This document shows, one piece after another, positions 24,603 through 33,505 of a stretch of DNA of 64,000 nucleotides (position 1 is its first letter; the number at the start of each line of letters is the position of its first letter). This stretch comes from [Clostridium] innocuum. Its GTDB lineage: Bacteria; Bacillota_I; Bacilli_A; Erysipelotrichales; Erysipelotrichaceae. The notes below the pieces were generated by a model. It was not told the DNA's origin. It did no database searches and saw nothing but the letters and a program-made list of their open reading frames with translations. The translations under genes were made by a program, and so were the position numbers. The DNA is taken from contig CP048838.1 in the NCBI GenBank assembly GCA_012317185.1, forward strand, positions 4,464,001 through 4,528,000, read 5' to 3'.

Positions 24603-25877
24603 TTATCCGCCAAATCCAAACAGCTGACCTGCCTTGACAAATAACCAGAGAAGAATATTTCCACCTTCATCCCAGTTGGTAAACATTGCGCCATTTGCTA
24701 TCTGATCTGTAAATAACCCCGTCATGCTGCAAAGATCGGTGCATATTCCCGCCAGAGAGGAAGCAATCAGAGTGGCAGGTATGATCCAAAGCGTTGCACA
24801 GATTACCGTATGAATGATATTTCCCTTTGTATACGGCACCATGCCGCCAATCCAGTATGGCAGAGCCGCAAGAGATGCAACCGGAAGAAAGTTACAGCCC
24901 GGAATAACCGCTGCAATCATAACGGAAATCGGATACATCAGGATTACTGTTGACATAACGGAAGGATCCCCCAGCAGAATGGCTGGGTCTACTGCGATAT
25001 ACAGCTCTCTGCCTGGAAATTTCTCTCTCATGAATTTAGACAGTGCATTGGAAATCGGTATAATACCTTCTGCAATAATAGACAGCATTCTTGGAAGAAT
25101 GACAAGCACTGCCGCAAGCTTGATTGCCAGCTGTGCCGTGTTAATAAAATCAAAGCCGGCAACGATTCCCATAACGGTACCCATCAGCGCACCAATAACA
25201 GACATTTCCCCGAAAATTCCGAATTTCTCCTTAATCTGTTCGGAGGATGCCTTGATATCGCGAAGCCCCGGTATCTTGTTGATTACCCACATACATCCCT
25301 GTGCCCAGGATGCTGTAAAGGTACCTGAGGTCGCAACTACAGAAATTCCCTCCAAACCGTTAAACTCCTGTATTTTTTTAGCGTGATAATCGGCAAGCTT
25401 CATATTGATGACAAGCAAGATCAGACCGCTGGCAACACCGATATAGATATTTCCGGTAAATGCCCACATCATACCGGCAACAAACTCACCATGCCAGATA
25501 TTCCACATATCCACCCACAGCGTCTTTGTCCACTTTAAAACAACCATGATGAAATTCACTGCAATAATACCCAAAATCACCCAGACTACGCCCGGCCAAG
25601 CCCAGGCTGCACTGACATTTCCATACCCGATATCAATTACATTCAGACTCAATCCCAGATTATTTACGAGTGATTCTGTAACAGGTGTCATCGCTGCAAC
25701 GGAATAATCAACGATCAGCCCCAATCCAACAAGCCCAACGCCCATATACAGGGCACTGCGCAGACTCTTGCTCAAACCGCCCTTAAACACCATACATAGT
25801 GTGAACATGATGAACGGCACAAACACACTGCTGCCCAAGGCGAAGAACCAGTCAAAAAAATTCTGTAGCATTTCCAT
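24603..25877 (-). CDS. PTS galactitol-family EIIC permease
   Basis: 424 residues with about ten hydrophobic segments. The N-terminus (FVPFIMFTLCMVFKGGLSKS) and the later PRMLSIIAEGIIPISNALSKFM block match GatC/SgcC permeases, which import a hexitol while EIIB phosphorylates it. GGAGAAACTT precedes the ATG. Third gene from the sigma-54 promoter in the order EIIA, EIIB, EIIC. Galactitol is only the family name; other polyols or pentitols are possible. Confidence 0.9.
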   Translation of the reverse strand: MEMLQNFFDWFFALGSSVFVPFIMFTLCMVFKGGLSKSLRSALYMGVGLVGLGLIVDYSVAAMTPVTESLVNNLGLSLNVIDIGYGNVSAAWAWPGVVWVILGIIAVNFIMVVLKWTKTLWVDMWNIWHGEFVAGMMWAFTGNIYIGVASGLILLVINMKLADYHAKKIQEFNGLEGISVVATSGTFTASWAQGCMWVINKIPGLRDIKASSEQIKEKFGIFGEMSVIGALMGTVMGIVAGFDFINTAQLAIKLAAVLVILPRMLSIIAEGIIPISNALSKFMREKFPGRELYIAVDPAILLGDPSVMSTVILMYPISVMIAAVIPGCNFLPVASLAALPYWIGGMVPYTKGNIIHTVICATLWIIPATLIASSLAGICTDLCSMTGLFTDQIANGAMFTNWDEGGNILLWLFVKAGQLFGFGG

Positions 25878-25900
25878 AAGTTTCTCCTCACTTTCTCTGC

Positions 25901-26200
25901 TTATTTATTTTTCAAAATATCAGCCACTTTATCCACGACACGCTCCTGACCATCCTCATCCCCCGTCAGAAACGATATGGCATTGATAACCGGAAAATCA
26001 TATTTCTGGCGAATATTCATGGAAGCGACAAGCACGGTAATACGATCAGCGTACCGTCCGATATCGTCCAGTCTGCCTACCTTGATTTCCACATCTGTGA
26101 TTCCTCTTTTCTTCAAGCCCTGTTCCACTCCCTGGCTGGCAATAACGGAAGTCAGGGTTCCTGCGCCGCATACAACCAGTACCAATGGTTTACGATTCAT
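25901..26200 (-). CDS. PTS galactitol-family EIIB
   Basis: 99 residues, standard for GatB. The phosphorylated cysteine is in LVVCGAGTLTSVIAS near residue 11. It takes phosphate from EIIA and passes it to sugar bound in EIIC. GGAGGAAAACAGC precedes the start, and the first 11 bases overlap the EIIA gene. Confidence 0.92.
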   Translation of the reverse strand: MNRKPLVLVVCGAGTLTSVIASQGVEQGLKKRGITDVEIKVGRLDDIGRYADRITVLVASMNIRQKYDFPVINAISFLTGDEDGQERVVDKVADILKNK

Positions 26201-26675
26201 GCTGTTTTCCTCCTTCTAATCGTTCTCTGACGATTTGTTCAATATCTGTTTCCTGCTCTGCCCGCATCAATTCCTCGATGAATGCTTCATCCTGGCACAT
26301 GAGGATGATTCTGCTCAGCATTTCCATATGTGCATGTGCCTGATTCAAGGCAAGCAGCAGTACGACATCCACATCCACCAGCTCATCACATGCATCCATG
26401 CGGTGAAACGCAACACTTTTTTTCAAGGTGGCGATACCGATACACGGTACTTTAACATACTGCGGCTCTGTATGAGGTATAGCGATATTGCGTTTCCCTA
26501 TCAGCAATCCGGTAGGATACTTCTGTTCCCGTTTTAATACCGCTTCCTGAAAATCTGCATTCACAAGATTTCGTTCTTTCATTCGCTTACTGAGTTCCTG
26601 TATGATATCTTCCTTCTGCTGTGCTGCATAATGCGGCAGAATACATTCTCTGACGATTTGTATTTCCTGATCCAA
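26190..26675 (-). CDS. PTS EIIA, fructose/mannitol fold
   Basis: 161 residues if translation starts at the TTG ending at 26675, which lies eight bases from GGAGG; a GTG three codons earlier touches that site. The phosphohistidine is in IGKRNIAIPHTEPQYV near residue 66-68, and the VVLLLALNQAHAHMEMLSRI segment is typical of the fold. First gene of the operon, about 30 bases after the predicted sigma-54 transcription start. Confidence 0.88.
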   Translation of the reverse strand: MDQEIQIVRECILPHYAAQQKEDIIQELSKRMKERNLVNADFQEAVLKREQKYPTGLLIGKRNIAIPHTEPQYVKVPCIGIATLKKSVAFHRMDACDELVDVDVVLLLALNQAHAHMEMLSRIILMCQDEAFIEELMRAEQETDIEQIVRERLEGGKQHES

Positions 26676-26717
26676 CAGCTTCACCTCCCATCATGTTTTA
26701 TCCTTCACCCATAAAAT

Positions 26718-26734
26718 AGCAAAAACCGTGCCAA
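26718..26734 (-). promoter_or_regulatory. Sigma-54 promoter of the galactitol-type PTS operon
   Basis: Minus strand TTGGCACGGTTTTTGCT matches the -24/-12 consensus TTGGCACG-N4-TTGCW at every defined position, with ten bases between the GG and GC pairs. It directs transcription toward EIIA (start codon about 45 bases away) and lies against the stop codon of the sigma-54 activator gene. Confidence 0.9.
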
Positions 26735-26750
26735 CTAATTGGACGGTTTT
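26721..26750 (-). terminator. Terminator of the LevR-type gene, overlapping the sigma-54 promoter
   Basis: AAAACCGT-CCAA pairs with TTGG-C-ACGGTTTT (one bulged C), with the stop codon of the regulator in the loop, then a T-run. The right arm is the same DNA as the -24/-12 promoter. Confidence 0.7.
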
Positions 26751-29608
26751 GTGTAAGTGGCTATCAGCCTTATGATTTCCTGCGGCTTCTGACAAGCCGA
26801 AAGTGCCTGAATCAGCGTTGAATCGCTGCATATGGAGAACAATTCCTGCGTGTATGCGATACTCTCTTCCTGCAGTGCCGGCATCAAAATGATATTCGTT
26901 TCAAAGTCATCCTCCCATAATATTGCATCCTGCAGGGTCAGAATAGCAATGGCAGGTTTTGTGACATGTTCTGTAAAACCATGCGGGATAGCTGCCTTTC
27001 CCATAATGGTTGCGCCCATTGCCTCCCGTTTGTATACATCCAGCAGATATTCCTCAGATACATGTTCCTTTTTAACGAGCAGGTCTACCAGCTTTTCCAG
27101 AATATCATTTTTACATAAAGCATCCTGTACATGACAGAGTATGATATCCTCATCAAGAAGCTCCTGCAGGCAATTCACAGTCTTTCCGGGCTGTCTGTTA
27201 TTTTTTATGATGCTTAGCAGCTCCTGCTGTGCTGTTCCATTGAGAATTTCATTCGTGGATAAAAATGGTATCTGGTGATACTCTATCTGAAAGTTTCCCA
27301 GTATCGCAAGAATATGATAGCTGCGAGCAAGGTGGTCCAGTTCAAATTCAATTCCGTTTTCGCTGATGACCCCCAGTGTCAGTATTCGGATTGTCAGGTT
27401 ATGCTCCTGTAGCAGCTTTTGTATTTTTGACTGGATGAGGACCGCGCTGCCCTTACCTGTCAGACAAATGGAAACAATCACAGTTTCCTTTTCTTCAAGC
27501 TCCAGATTACCATGGAAATTGATTTCCTTTTCCATATTCAATGCCTGTTCCAATTCATCAAGTGTTGTTTCTTCCAGTATTGCTCTGCGAATTGCCTCTA
27601 TAACCATGACAGTGTCTACACGGGAGATCGTACGGGTGTCAATTCCTGTGCGCTGTGTGATAATCTGTCCGAATGTTACCAGTGATCCCATATCTGTGAG
27701 AATTAAACAGCCCCTGCCTTCATCAAGCTGTTCCACTGCATGCTGTGTCCGCTGCAGGGCATGACTGCTTGGTTCATCCAAGGCACAGCGAAGTCCAATT
27801 GCAAAGCTAGCATTCAGCAGCTGATTGGCGACCTCCACCATTTCGATACCGACATTGCCATGTGTTAAAACGATGATTCCAATTTTCCCTCTGCTTTCCT
27901 CTTTCTTCTTTTTGGTAAAGGTTTTAAGATACATGGCGATAAACGCTATCTCATCCTCCGGCAGCTCTATCATGAAATCCTCATGATACTGCATACACAT
28001 TTTTCGTGCAGTGGCAAATTCCAGCGGATACTCTTTTTTTATTTTTTTAAGCTGTGGATTCATAATACGTTTTCCACATTTCATACGTTCATAGCTTGCG
28101 CTCACATGCAGACAAAGGGGCGAGAGTATATTGGGACTGATATCCTGCATGCTCATCCTGGCGATATCAACTGATTTCTGTACGGATTGAATAATACGAT
28201 TACCCACAACCTCTTCCAGATTTTTTCGATCAACCTGCTGATATTTTATTTTATTGAACAGATTGTCCATCTCTGTATCCAGTTCTTTTCCAAGTGTCTG
28301 ATAAACCTCATGTTCTGTACATCCCTCATTCAAAAGGGCTTCGTATTTTTCTTCTATGAACTGATAGATATTCGGGCCCATATGCGCACTCTGTTCTCTT
28401 GGTTTTGTGCAGGAAACAAATAAATCACTTTCACACAGCTTCCGGGATTCACGTGATGCGGTATTAAGCGCGAGATTACCTACATGGGGTGGCAAATCAT
28501 CCAGCGCTATGATCAGCTGTTCATCCCCATATGTAATATGCTTTAAGAAGCTTCGGGCACAGGCCACCTGAATATCACTTCGCAGCTGTCCGATATTGCC
28601 CGAACACGGATAATTCAGTAAAAGCCGCAGAGCATCCCTTTCCAAAATGATATTCTGCTGTATTCGCAGAGCTTCCTGAAACAGAAAGGCTTTGATAATC
28701 ATAAGACGTTCCAGAAGCGGGCGCTCGCTCAATGGCGGCAAATCGATCAGCATGGGAATTCTGCGTCGAAAGGTTGTCAGAAGATAGGAATCCAAATCCT
28801 CCGTAGTGGCAGCAATGATAAGAAGTCTTGCCGTTCTTGTATTATCTGTTTCCCCCAGCTTTCGATACATACCCTTATCAATCAGATAGAACAGCATTTC
28901 CTGACCTTCGCTTGGCAGACGGTGTACCTCATCCAGAAACAGAATACCTCCATCGGCTTTTTCCACAAGCCCTGATTTCTCATGATCCGCACCCGTAAAG
29001 GCTCCCTTCACATAACCGAACAGCTGTGAAAGTAAGAGCTCTGAATTATCCGCATAATCTGCACAGTTGAATATTACCAGCGGACTATTCTGTTGTATGG
29101 TACCCACATGAATGGCGAAGTGATACATGGCTTCGGCCAGCTGGCTTTTTCCAACACCGCTGGGACCATGGATCAGAGTATGAAGACCTCTAGGCGGATA
29201 AAGAACAGCAGCCTGTGCCTGGGAAATCTGCCGCTTCATACTGCCGTCATAACCAATCAGCTGTTCAAAATCACGATCCGGATCCATTTGCAGGCGTTCC
29301 TCTTTTTTCGCTTTGGGCTCTAGCTCATCACGCACTGCTCTAGCAATAAATCGCGATATCTGATATCCCCGATCATTCAGTATCGCTGTAAGCTTCCGGT
29401 CTGATATTTTTTCGTTTGCCTGCAATATTTCCTTAACCTCTGGAAGTAATATCTGCCTTCTCCGCTCCCGGGAGTCTAAGATTCCCTGTTCCTGACGCAG
29501 AAGTGTAACTTCCTCACGACTCATATTGCAAAGCTTTGCGAGCTGCTCATCCGTATATGGATTTTTCCTATCCTCTTTTTCAATCAATTCCTTTATCGTG
29601 TAATTCAT
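26735..29608 (-). CDS. LevR-type sigma-54 activator with PRD and PTS domains
   Basis: 957 residues. In order: N-terminal helix-turn-helix region (about 1-100), AAA+ domain (about 110-380) with Walker A GPSGVGKS, sigma-54 contact GAFTGA and Walker B GGILFLDEVHRL, a PRD region (about 440-570), an EIIA-Man-like domain (IGIIVLTHGNVGIEM), a GatB-like EIIB segment (VIVSICLTGKGSAVLIQ), another PRD portion, and a C-terminal fructose-type EIIA with AIPHGF. It should open sigma-54 promoters when its PTS domains report sugar flux. The promoter at 26718-26734 is its obvious target. GGGAGATT precedes the start. Confidence 0.93.
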   Translation of the reverse strand: MNYTIKELIEKEDRKNPYTDEQLAKLCNMSREEVTLLRQEQGILDSRERRRQILLPEVKEILQANEKISDRKLTAILNDRGYQISRFIARAVRDELEPKAKKEERLQMDPDRDFEQLIGYDGSMKRQISQAQAAVLYPPRGLHTLIHGPSGVGKSQLAEAMYHFAIHVGTIQQNSPLVIFNCADYADNSELLLSQLFGYVKGAFTGADHEKSGLVEKADGGILFLDEVHRLPSEGQEMLFYLIDKGMYRKLGETDNTRTARLLIIAATTEDLDSYLLTTFRRRIPMLIDLPPLSERPLLERLMIIKAFLFQEALRIQQNIILERDALRLLLNYPCSGNIGQLRSDIQVACARSFLKHITYGDEQLIIALDDLPPHVGNLALNTASRESRKLCESDLFVSCTKPREQSAHMGPNIYQFIEEKYEALLNEGCTEHEVYQTLGKELDTEMDNLFNKIKYQQVDRKNLEEVVGNRIIQSVQKSVDIARMSMQDISPNILSPLCLHVSASYERMKCGKRIMNPQLKKIKKEYPLEFATARKMCMQYHEDFMIELPEDEIAFIAMYLKTFTKKKKEESRGKIGIIVLTHGNVGIEMVEVANQLLNASFAIGLRCALDEPSSHALQRTQHAVEQLDEGRGCLILTDMGSLVTFGQIITQRTGIDTRTISRVDTVMVIEAIRRAILEETTLDELEQALNMEKEINFHGNLELEEKETVIVSICLTGKGSAVLIQSKIQKLLQEHNLTIRILTLGVISENGIEFELDHLARSYHILAILGNFQIEYHQIPFLSTNEILNGTAQQELLSIIKNNRQPGKTVNCLQELLDEDIILCHVQDALCKNDILEKLVDLLVKKEHVSEEYLLDVYKREAMGATIMGKAAIPHGFTEHVTKPAIAILTLQDAILWEDDFETNIILMPALQEESIAYTQELFSICSDSTLIQALSACQKPQEIIRLIATYTKPSN

Positions 29609-29913
29609 TATAATCTCCCTCTATTCTGTTTCCCCTTTCATTCCCCTTACTTTTATACATATTACGTGTTTCCTTTGTATTATACAACGGATATTATACA
29701 AAAAATAGTACCAATACAACAATCCATGAAATCGGAAACTATGTATATGGCAAACAGTCGTTCCCATCTTTCTAATTTATCATTGCGAATATTTATTTTT
29801 ATAAAGATCAACGTTTTGTACTGAGCTTTCTTAGTATTTGACATGTATGGTGAAGCTGCCAAAGATATTACAAAAAGATCTGATCGTCATCATGACATAC
29901 CAGACCTTTTTCA
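29609..29913. other. Intergenic stretch with AT-rich repeats
   Basis: Contains two near-direct copies of TATTATACAA near 29677-29702 and TATAAT-like boxes on the minus strand, so the promoter of the LevR-type gene is probably here. No gene or strong hairpin is seen. Confidence 0.4.
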
Positions 29914-30471
29914 TCAGATTGTTTTTGACTTTTTCCAGAATACCGGCAGCATCATCACCGCGGTAAAAAACAGAATAGCTGCAATTTCTATCGTATAGCG
30001 AAATTCATGGACTCCCAAAAACAGCAGCAGCAAAACAAGACACAGAGCCAGAGAAAGCTTCAGATGCAGCTGCTGCTTTCTACGTTCCAGCATCGTCTTA
30101 TAGCTAAGACACGGGCCGAAATAAATGAAAATACCAAGTCCGGCAGGAAGAAAGACCAGCAGACTGTATATATTCAGATACTCCACACAGAGTAACACCA
30201 GCAGATAGATAATCATCGTTATCAGATAGCAGCGTCCATATGTTTTTGCATGATAACCGCCAGTATAACGTTTCAGGAAAAGCAGCATGCACAGGTAAAG
30301 CACCGTTTCCCAGAAAAACTGCAGGAAGTATCCCAGTATGAGCATACTGACAATCTGTATTCCCTGTGTAAGAAGAAGTTCAAGGGCAAAGCGGATGATA
30401 TCCACCTCATCCTCTTCAATCAGACCTCGTTTTGCAAGAAATATGCTCAGCCTTCTACTTATTGTTTCCAT
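29914..30471 (-). CDS. AgrB-like peptide-processing membrane protease
   Basis: 185 residues with five to six hydrophobic segments. The AgrB hallmark FLKRYTGGYHAKTYGRC near residues 65-81 carries the catalytic histidine; the cysteine expected about 65 residues from the start of the next helices is present as C near 81. AgrB cleaves and cyclises the AgrD precursor at the membrane. It overlaps the end of agrD by 17 bases and is the last gene of the agr-like operon. It has only a weak AGAAG ribosome site, consistent with translational coupling to agrD. Confidence 0.88.
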   Translation of the reverse strand: METISRRLSIFLAKRGLIEEDEVDIIRFALELLLTQGIQIVSMLILGYFLQFFWETVLYLCMLLFLKRYTGGYHAKTYGRCYLITMIIYLLVLLCVEYLNIYSLLVFLPAGLGIFIYFGPCLSYKTMLERRKQQLHLKLSLALCLVLLLLFLGVHEFRYTIEIAAILFFTAVMMLPVFWKKSKTI

Positions 30472-30598
30472 GCTTCTGTGATTTCACAGATTCCTTTTTA
30501 TAGGTAAAAGGCTTTGGCATAAAATGTCCAAAAACTGATGTGTTTGATACATTTTTTAATGCATAATCGATAAGTTTTTTCTTAATTTCAAATTTCAT
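30455..30598 (-). CDS. AgrD-like signal peptide precursor without cysteine
   Basis: A 47-residue ORF between the kinase and AgrB genes. Layout matches AgrD: an N-terminal amphipathic lysine-rich helix (KFEIKKKLIDYALKNVSN), a short putative signal core TSVFGHF, then a proline-containing MPKP and a charged tail. There is no cysteine anywhere; Ser 21 stands where the ring-forming Cys usually is, which would give a lactone instead of a thiolactone. Position, size and overlap with agrB support the call; the exact signal ends cannot be read from sequence. The upstream AAAGG is rather far from the ATG. Confidence 0.75.
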   Translation of the reverse strand: MKFEIKKKLIDYALKNVSNTSVFGHFMPKPFTYKKESVKSQKHGNNK

Positions 30599-30617
30599 AT
30601 AAATTTACCAACCTTTC

Positions 30618-31880
30618 TTATTTTGGAAGAGGCATCAGACAGTGCACACTTACCGTATGGCTTTGTTCATCATAATCATATTTCACCATACCTTCATATT
30701 GAGCTGCAATACGCTCAATGATTTTCATTCCATACCCATGTCCAGTTCCTTTTCTGGAATGAAAATCCGGTGCTTGAACAGTTGAATTGGTAACCTCAAT
30801 AATCAGAGAATCGTTATGTATCATTAACTTTATGTCCACCTTCTTATGTTCACTACCCCTAGCGGCATCAATGGCATTATCCAGCATATTGAATACAAGA
30901 GCACACATATCCTTATCCTCAATACCTATTTCGTCATTTACAAATGCACTGACCTCAAACTGTATATCATTATTTGATTCAATTTTCGTATTCAGACATG
31001 CATCCAGAAACATATTCCCTGTCTTAATACGTTGTCCCAGTTCATCTACATCTTTTCTTACACGATCCAGATAATTCAAAAAATCACGGTCATGATGAAT
31101 GCTTTCCAGTATCTCAATATGATTTCTCATATCGTGGCGAAGCTCTCTGTTTTTCTCCTGTTCCTCTTGTAAATCATGCATATATTGATTTTGTATATTT
31201 CTAGAAAGCTCCGTCAGTTCGATTTCACTCTTCTCCTGAGCAAGCAGCCAGAATCGAACAAAGATGAAATCTACGGTCAATGTCTGCACTACCATGAGCA
31301 GAAATACAAAGAACATAGCGAGATCCTTTGGATAAAGCTCCAACTCCCTCATGTACATCATAAGGACAAGCATGAAAAAAATTTGTAGAAAAACAAATGG
31401 AAGCAATTGTTTTTTTGATAATACGACGAAAAATCTACGATACAGATATACTGGTATCTGAAATGCTATTGCTGCACAGACATTAGCAAACATAATGGAA
31501 GCGGTGCGCAATATCCCGGGTACAAAGGTTGCATCAAATGCCCCGTTGAATAAATGGATATGAGCATACATAAATATTTCTATAAAGGTCATGAACGAAA
31601 CCGTATAAAACAATAGATAAAATAGGTTCAACAGTTTTATTTTTCTGCATAATACACAGATAAACAAAAAATCCGGAAGAGTAGAGAACATGTTGGATAC
31701 TAAAAACATGATATCAGATACATCAATATTATTGGTAACAAGCATATTGATATAGCTGTATCCAATAATCAGCAGCACCGTACGAGTATTCCATTTTACA
31801 TCATTGTTTACTCTGATAACGCAGAAGGCTATTCCTACAATATAAATTAAACAATACACATATTCCATAAATTCATTCAT
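30618..31880 (-). CDS. AgrC-like sensor histidine kinase (GHKL)
   Basis: 420 residues from the ATG at 31880; the open frame upstream to 31997 lacks a ribosome site. Six predicted membrane helices fill residues 1-195 and form the peptide sensor. The phosphorylated histidine is in RELRHDMRNHIEILES near 250, and the ATPase domain shows the N box FNMLDNAIDAA and G box GTGHGYGMKIIERIA. It should detect the AgrD-derived peptide and signal to the LytTR regulator at 32776-33474. It ends 20 bases before agrD. Confidence 0.88.
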   Translation of the reverse strand: MNEFMEYVYCLIYIVGIAFCVIRVNNDVKWNTRTVLLIIGYSYINMLVTNNIDVSDIMFLVSNMFSTLPDFLFICVLCRKIKLLNLFYLLFYTVSFMTFIEIFMYAHIHLFNGAFDATFVPGILRTASIMFANVCAAIAFQIPVYLYRRFFVVLSKKQLLPFVFLQIFFMLVLMMYMRELELYPKDLAMFFVFLLMVVQTLTVDFIFVRFWLLAQEKSEIELTELSRNIQNQYMHDLQEEQEKNRELRHDMRNHIEILESIHHDRDFLNYLDRVRKDVDELGQRIKTGNMFLDACLNTKIESNNDIQFEVSAFVNDEIGIEDKDMCALVFNMLDNAIDAARGSEHKKVDIKLMIHNDSLIIEVTNSTVQAPDFHSRKGTGHGYGMKIIERIAAQYEGMVKYDYDEQSHTVSVHCLMPLPK

Positions 31881-31999
31881 AACATCACTCTTTTCCTGCA
31901 CAACTATTATATAAGAAGGCCTGTATGATGTCATGTAAAATTTAATTTTTCTATTTCTCTTGATTGAGATACCTTTTCCCTTCCCCCTTCCTACCATTA

Positions 32000-32071
32000 T
32001 TATACTACAATATAACGGATTTTCGGTATACTATTTGCATGAATGGCCTTTTTTTTGTATTCAATGGTCAT
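32000..32071 (-). CDS. Small ORF in the agr-like locus (23 aa)
   Basis: A 23-residue ORF with a strong AGGAGGG site six bases before its ATG. It begins MTIEYKKKAIHANS, is basic, and ends in hydrophobic residues (IRYIVV). It lies between the response regulator and the kinase genes, about 120 bases upstream of agrC. No family recognised. The ribosome site is the only evidence for translation. Confidence 0.4.
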   Translation of the reverse strand: MTIEYKKKAIHANSIPKIRYIVV

Positions 32072-32272
32072 GGTAATCCCTCCTGTTTTTCATAAAAACA
32101 CACCATCTGTAATTTCTATTTATTCCATTCCATGGAATTTACGCAAAAAGCACCTATAGCAGGTACAGTGCTGTTATCTTACTGTCCTCTATAGATGCTA
32201 TTTCAAACAATTTAATTCCAGGATATGTTATGAAATACATATTTGTATAAGAATATAAGAAGGGATCTGATT

Positions 32273-32335
32273 ATGATAAACACAATAATTGAAAAGACAT
32301 ACCATGCTTTCTTAAGTACATTTAATTGCTTCTGA
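32273..32335 (+). CDS. Small ORF on the opposite strand of the agr-like locus (20 aa)
   Basis: Starts MINTIIEKTYHAFLSTF and ends NCF, with GAAGGGA upstream. It is the only plus-strand candidate inside the agr region. Peptide-signal-like size but no supporting promoter or terminator was found. Confidence 0.25.
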   Translation: MINTIIEKTYHAFLSTFNCF

Positions 32336-32404
32336 AGTATAATTTGGTGGACCTCTTATACTGCTGTTATATTCACTACATTTGGAACCGTGTATACAAT
32401 GTCC

Positions 32405-32417
32405 GCCGATAATCGGC
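32405..32417. promoter_or_regulatory. Palindrome in the agr-like intergenic region
   Basis: Perfect GCCGAT-A-ATCGGC. On the minus strand TTGACT lies just before it and TATACA after it (21-base spacing, too long for a normal promoter). A protein site or small hairpin. Confidence 0.35.
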
Positions 32418-32487
32418 AGTCAAGGAACTCATGTAATAGAAAAGGGTGCCTTGTATCATCATACGACATGGATATGAAAAAACACCG

Positions 32488-32571
32488 CTAATAAACAGAC
32501 ATGCAGAAAGGCCGGGGCTTTTGCAGTTGTGATACATACATCATCATTATGGTTTTCATACTTGTTTTCAT
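32488..32571 (-). CDS. Small ORF in the agr-like locus (27 aa)
   Basis: A 27-residue ORF preceded by a very strong AAGGAGGGG site seven bases from its ATG. It begins MKTSMKTIMMMYVSQLQ, continues KPRPFCMSVY, and contains one cysteine six residues from the end. It lies downstream of the response regulator gene. No family is recognised. The quality of the ribosome site makes translation plausible. Confidence 0.45.
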   Translation of the reverse strand: MKTSMKTIMMMYVSQLQKPRPFCMSVY

Positions 32572-32640
32572 GGGACAGCCCCTCCTTTTTTTCGTATTTA
32601 CAGTGTAGCACAAGCGGCTATAAAAATACAACAGGTATCC

Positions 32641-32706
32641 TCAAAATAGGAATTTTAAAATCACCTTTTTATTTAAGAGTAACCTGGCACCACTTATTTC
32701 AATCAT
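32641..32706 (-). CDS. Small ORF in the agr-like locus (21 aa)
   Basis: A 21-residue ORF, MIEISGARLLLNKK and then a hydrophobic VILKFLF end, with an AGGTGAT ribosome site six bases before the ATG. It is 70 bases downstream of the LytTR response regulator. No family recognised. Confidence 0.4.
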   Translation of the reverse strand: MIEISGARLLLNKKVILKFLF

Positions 32707-32775
32707 AGTAATCACCTCATGTTCTTGTCAGCGATCCTTGCCGTGTTCATGATTTGAAAGTAAAAAATGACGGCA

Positions 32776-33474
32776 TCATAGCTTTGTCGTCATTTGAAAT
32801 AAAGCATCCATAATTTCGTTCTTACGCCGCCTGCTGATCTTTAGTACGCGATCAATACCCTTTACATGCAGTTCAAACCCGCGAATGGAGCGGATATATT
32901 CGATGTTCACAATATTGGCACGATTGATCTGAACGAAGCGGCTGTTTAATTCTTTCATCATGCGTTCCATGGAATACATGCGAAATATGTATTCACGATC
33001 CTTGGTATATGCATAGACGTCCTTAGAGAAATACTCCATATAAATGATATCCTTTTGTGCAAGCATCTCATAACCGCCATCAGTACGTATCTTAAAATCA
33101 GCGTTATCCTGTAAAAACTCAAAAGCATCCTGCAGCGTTCTCTTCAGCTTTTCATCTATTTTGGATTTCAGAACATAGCGGAATACGTTGATTCCAAATG
33201 CATCCTCCATACGATCTGCATAATTCGTTACATAGATCACCAGTGTCCGTTCATTGGCAATATACTTTGCCAGATGAATCCCATCCATGCCCGGCATTTC
33301 GATATCCAGCAGAAGTATGTCATATATATGTTTACTTCTCAAAAAATCATTTACATTATTATACGTATCGATGAAAAGCTGTTCCTCTAATCCAAAGGCC
33401 TCAATTTTATCACGAATCATATTTGTATAGCATGGTTCATCATCCAGTAATGCTATATGGTAAACAGTCTGCAT
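32776..33474 (-). CDS. AgrA-like LytTR response regulator
   Basis: 232 residues from the ATG at 33474 (AGGGGA six bases upstream); the longer frame back to 33669 runs into the gamma-glutamyltransferase gene. Receiver domain at about 1-120 with acidic pocket LLDDEP, phospho-acceptor DILLLDIEMPGMDG and LVIYVTNYAD; LytTR DNA-binding domain at about 135-230 with RFVQINRANIVNIEYIRSI. Paired with the AgrC-like kinase downstream. Unusually for agr loci it comes first, separated from agrC by 895 bases that hold small ORFs. Confidence 0.88.
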   Translation of the reverse strand: MQTVYHIALLDDEPCYTNMIRDKIEAFGLEEQLFIDTYNNVNDFLRSKHIYDILLLDIEMPGMDGIHLAKYIANERTLVIYVTNYADRMEDAFGINVFRYVLKSKIDEKLKRTLQDAFEFLQDNADFKIRTDGGYEMLAQKDIIYMEYFSKDVYAYTKDREYIFRMYSMERMMKELNSRFVQINRANIVNIEYIRSIRGFELHVKGIDRVLKISRRRKNEIMDALFQMTTKL

Positions 33475-33505
33475 ATATATTCCCCTGTCTTTTCTTTTAT
33501 TGCCA

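Noticed and set aside
31998..32775. CRISPR or tandem repeat array in the long agr gap
   Set aside because: No regularly spaced direct repeats; only scattered small ORFs and one palindrome.
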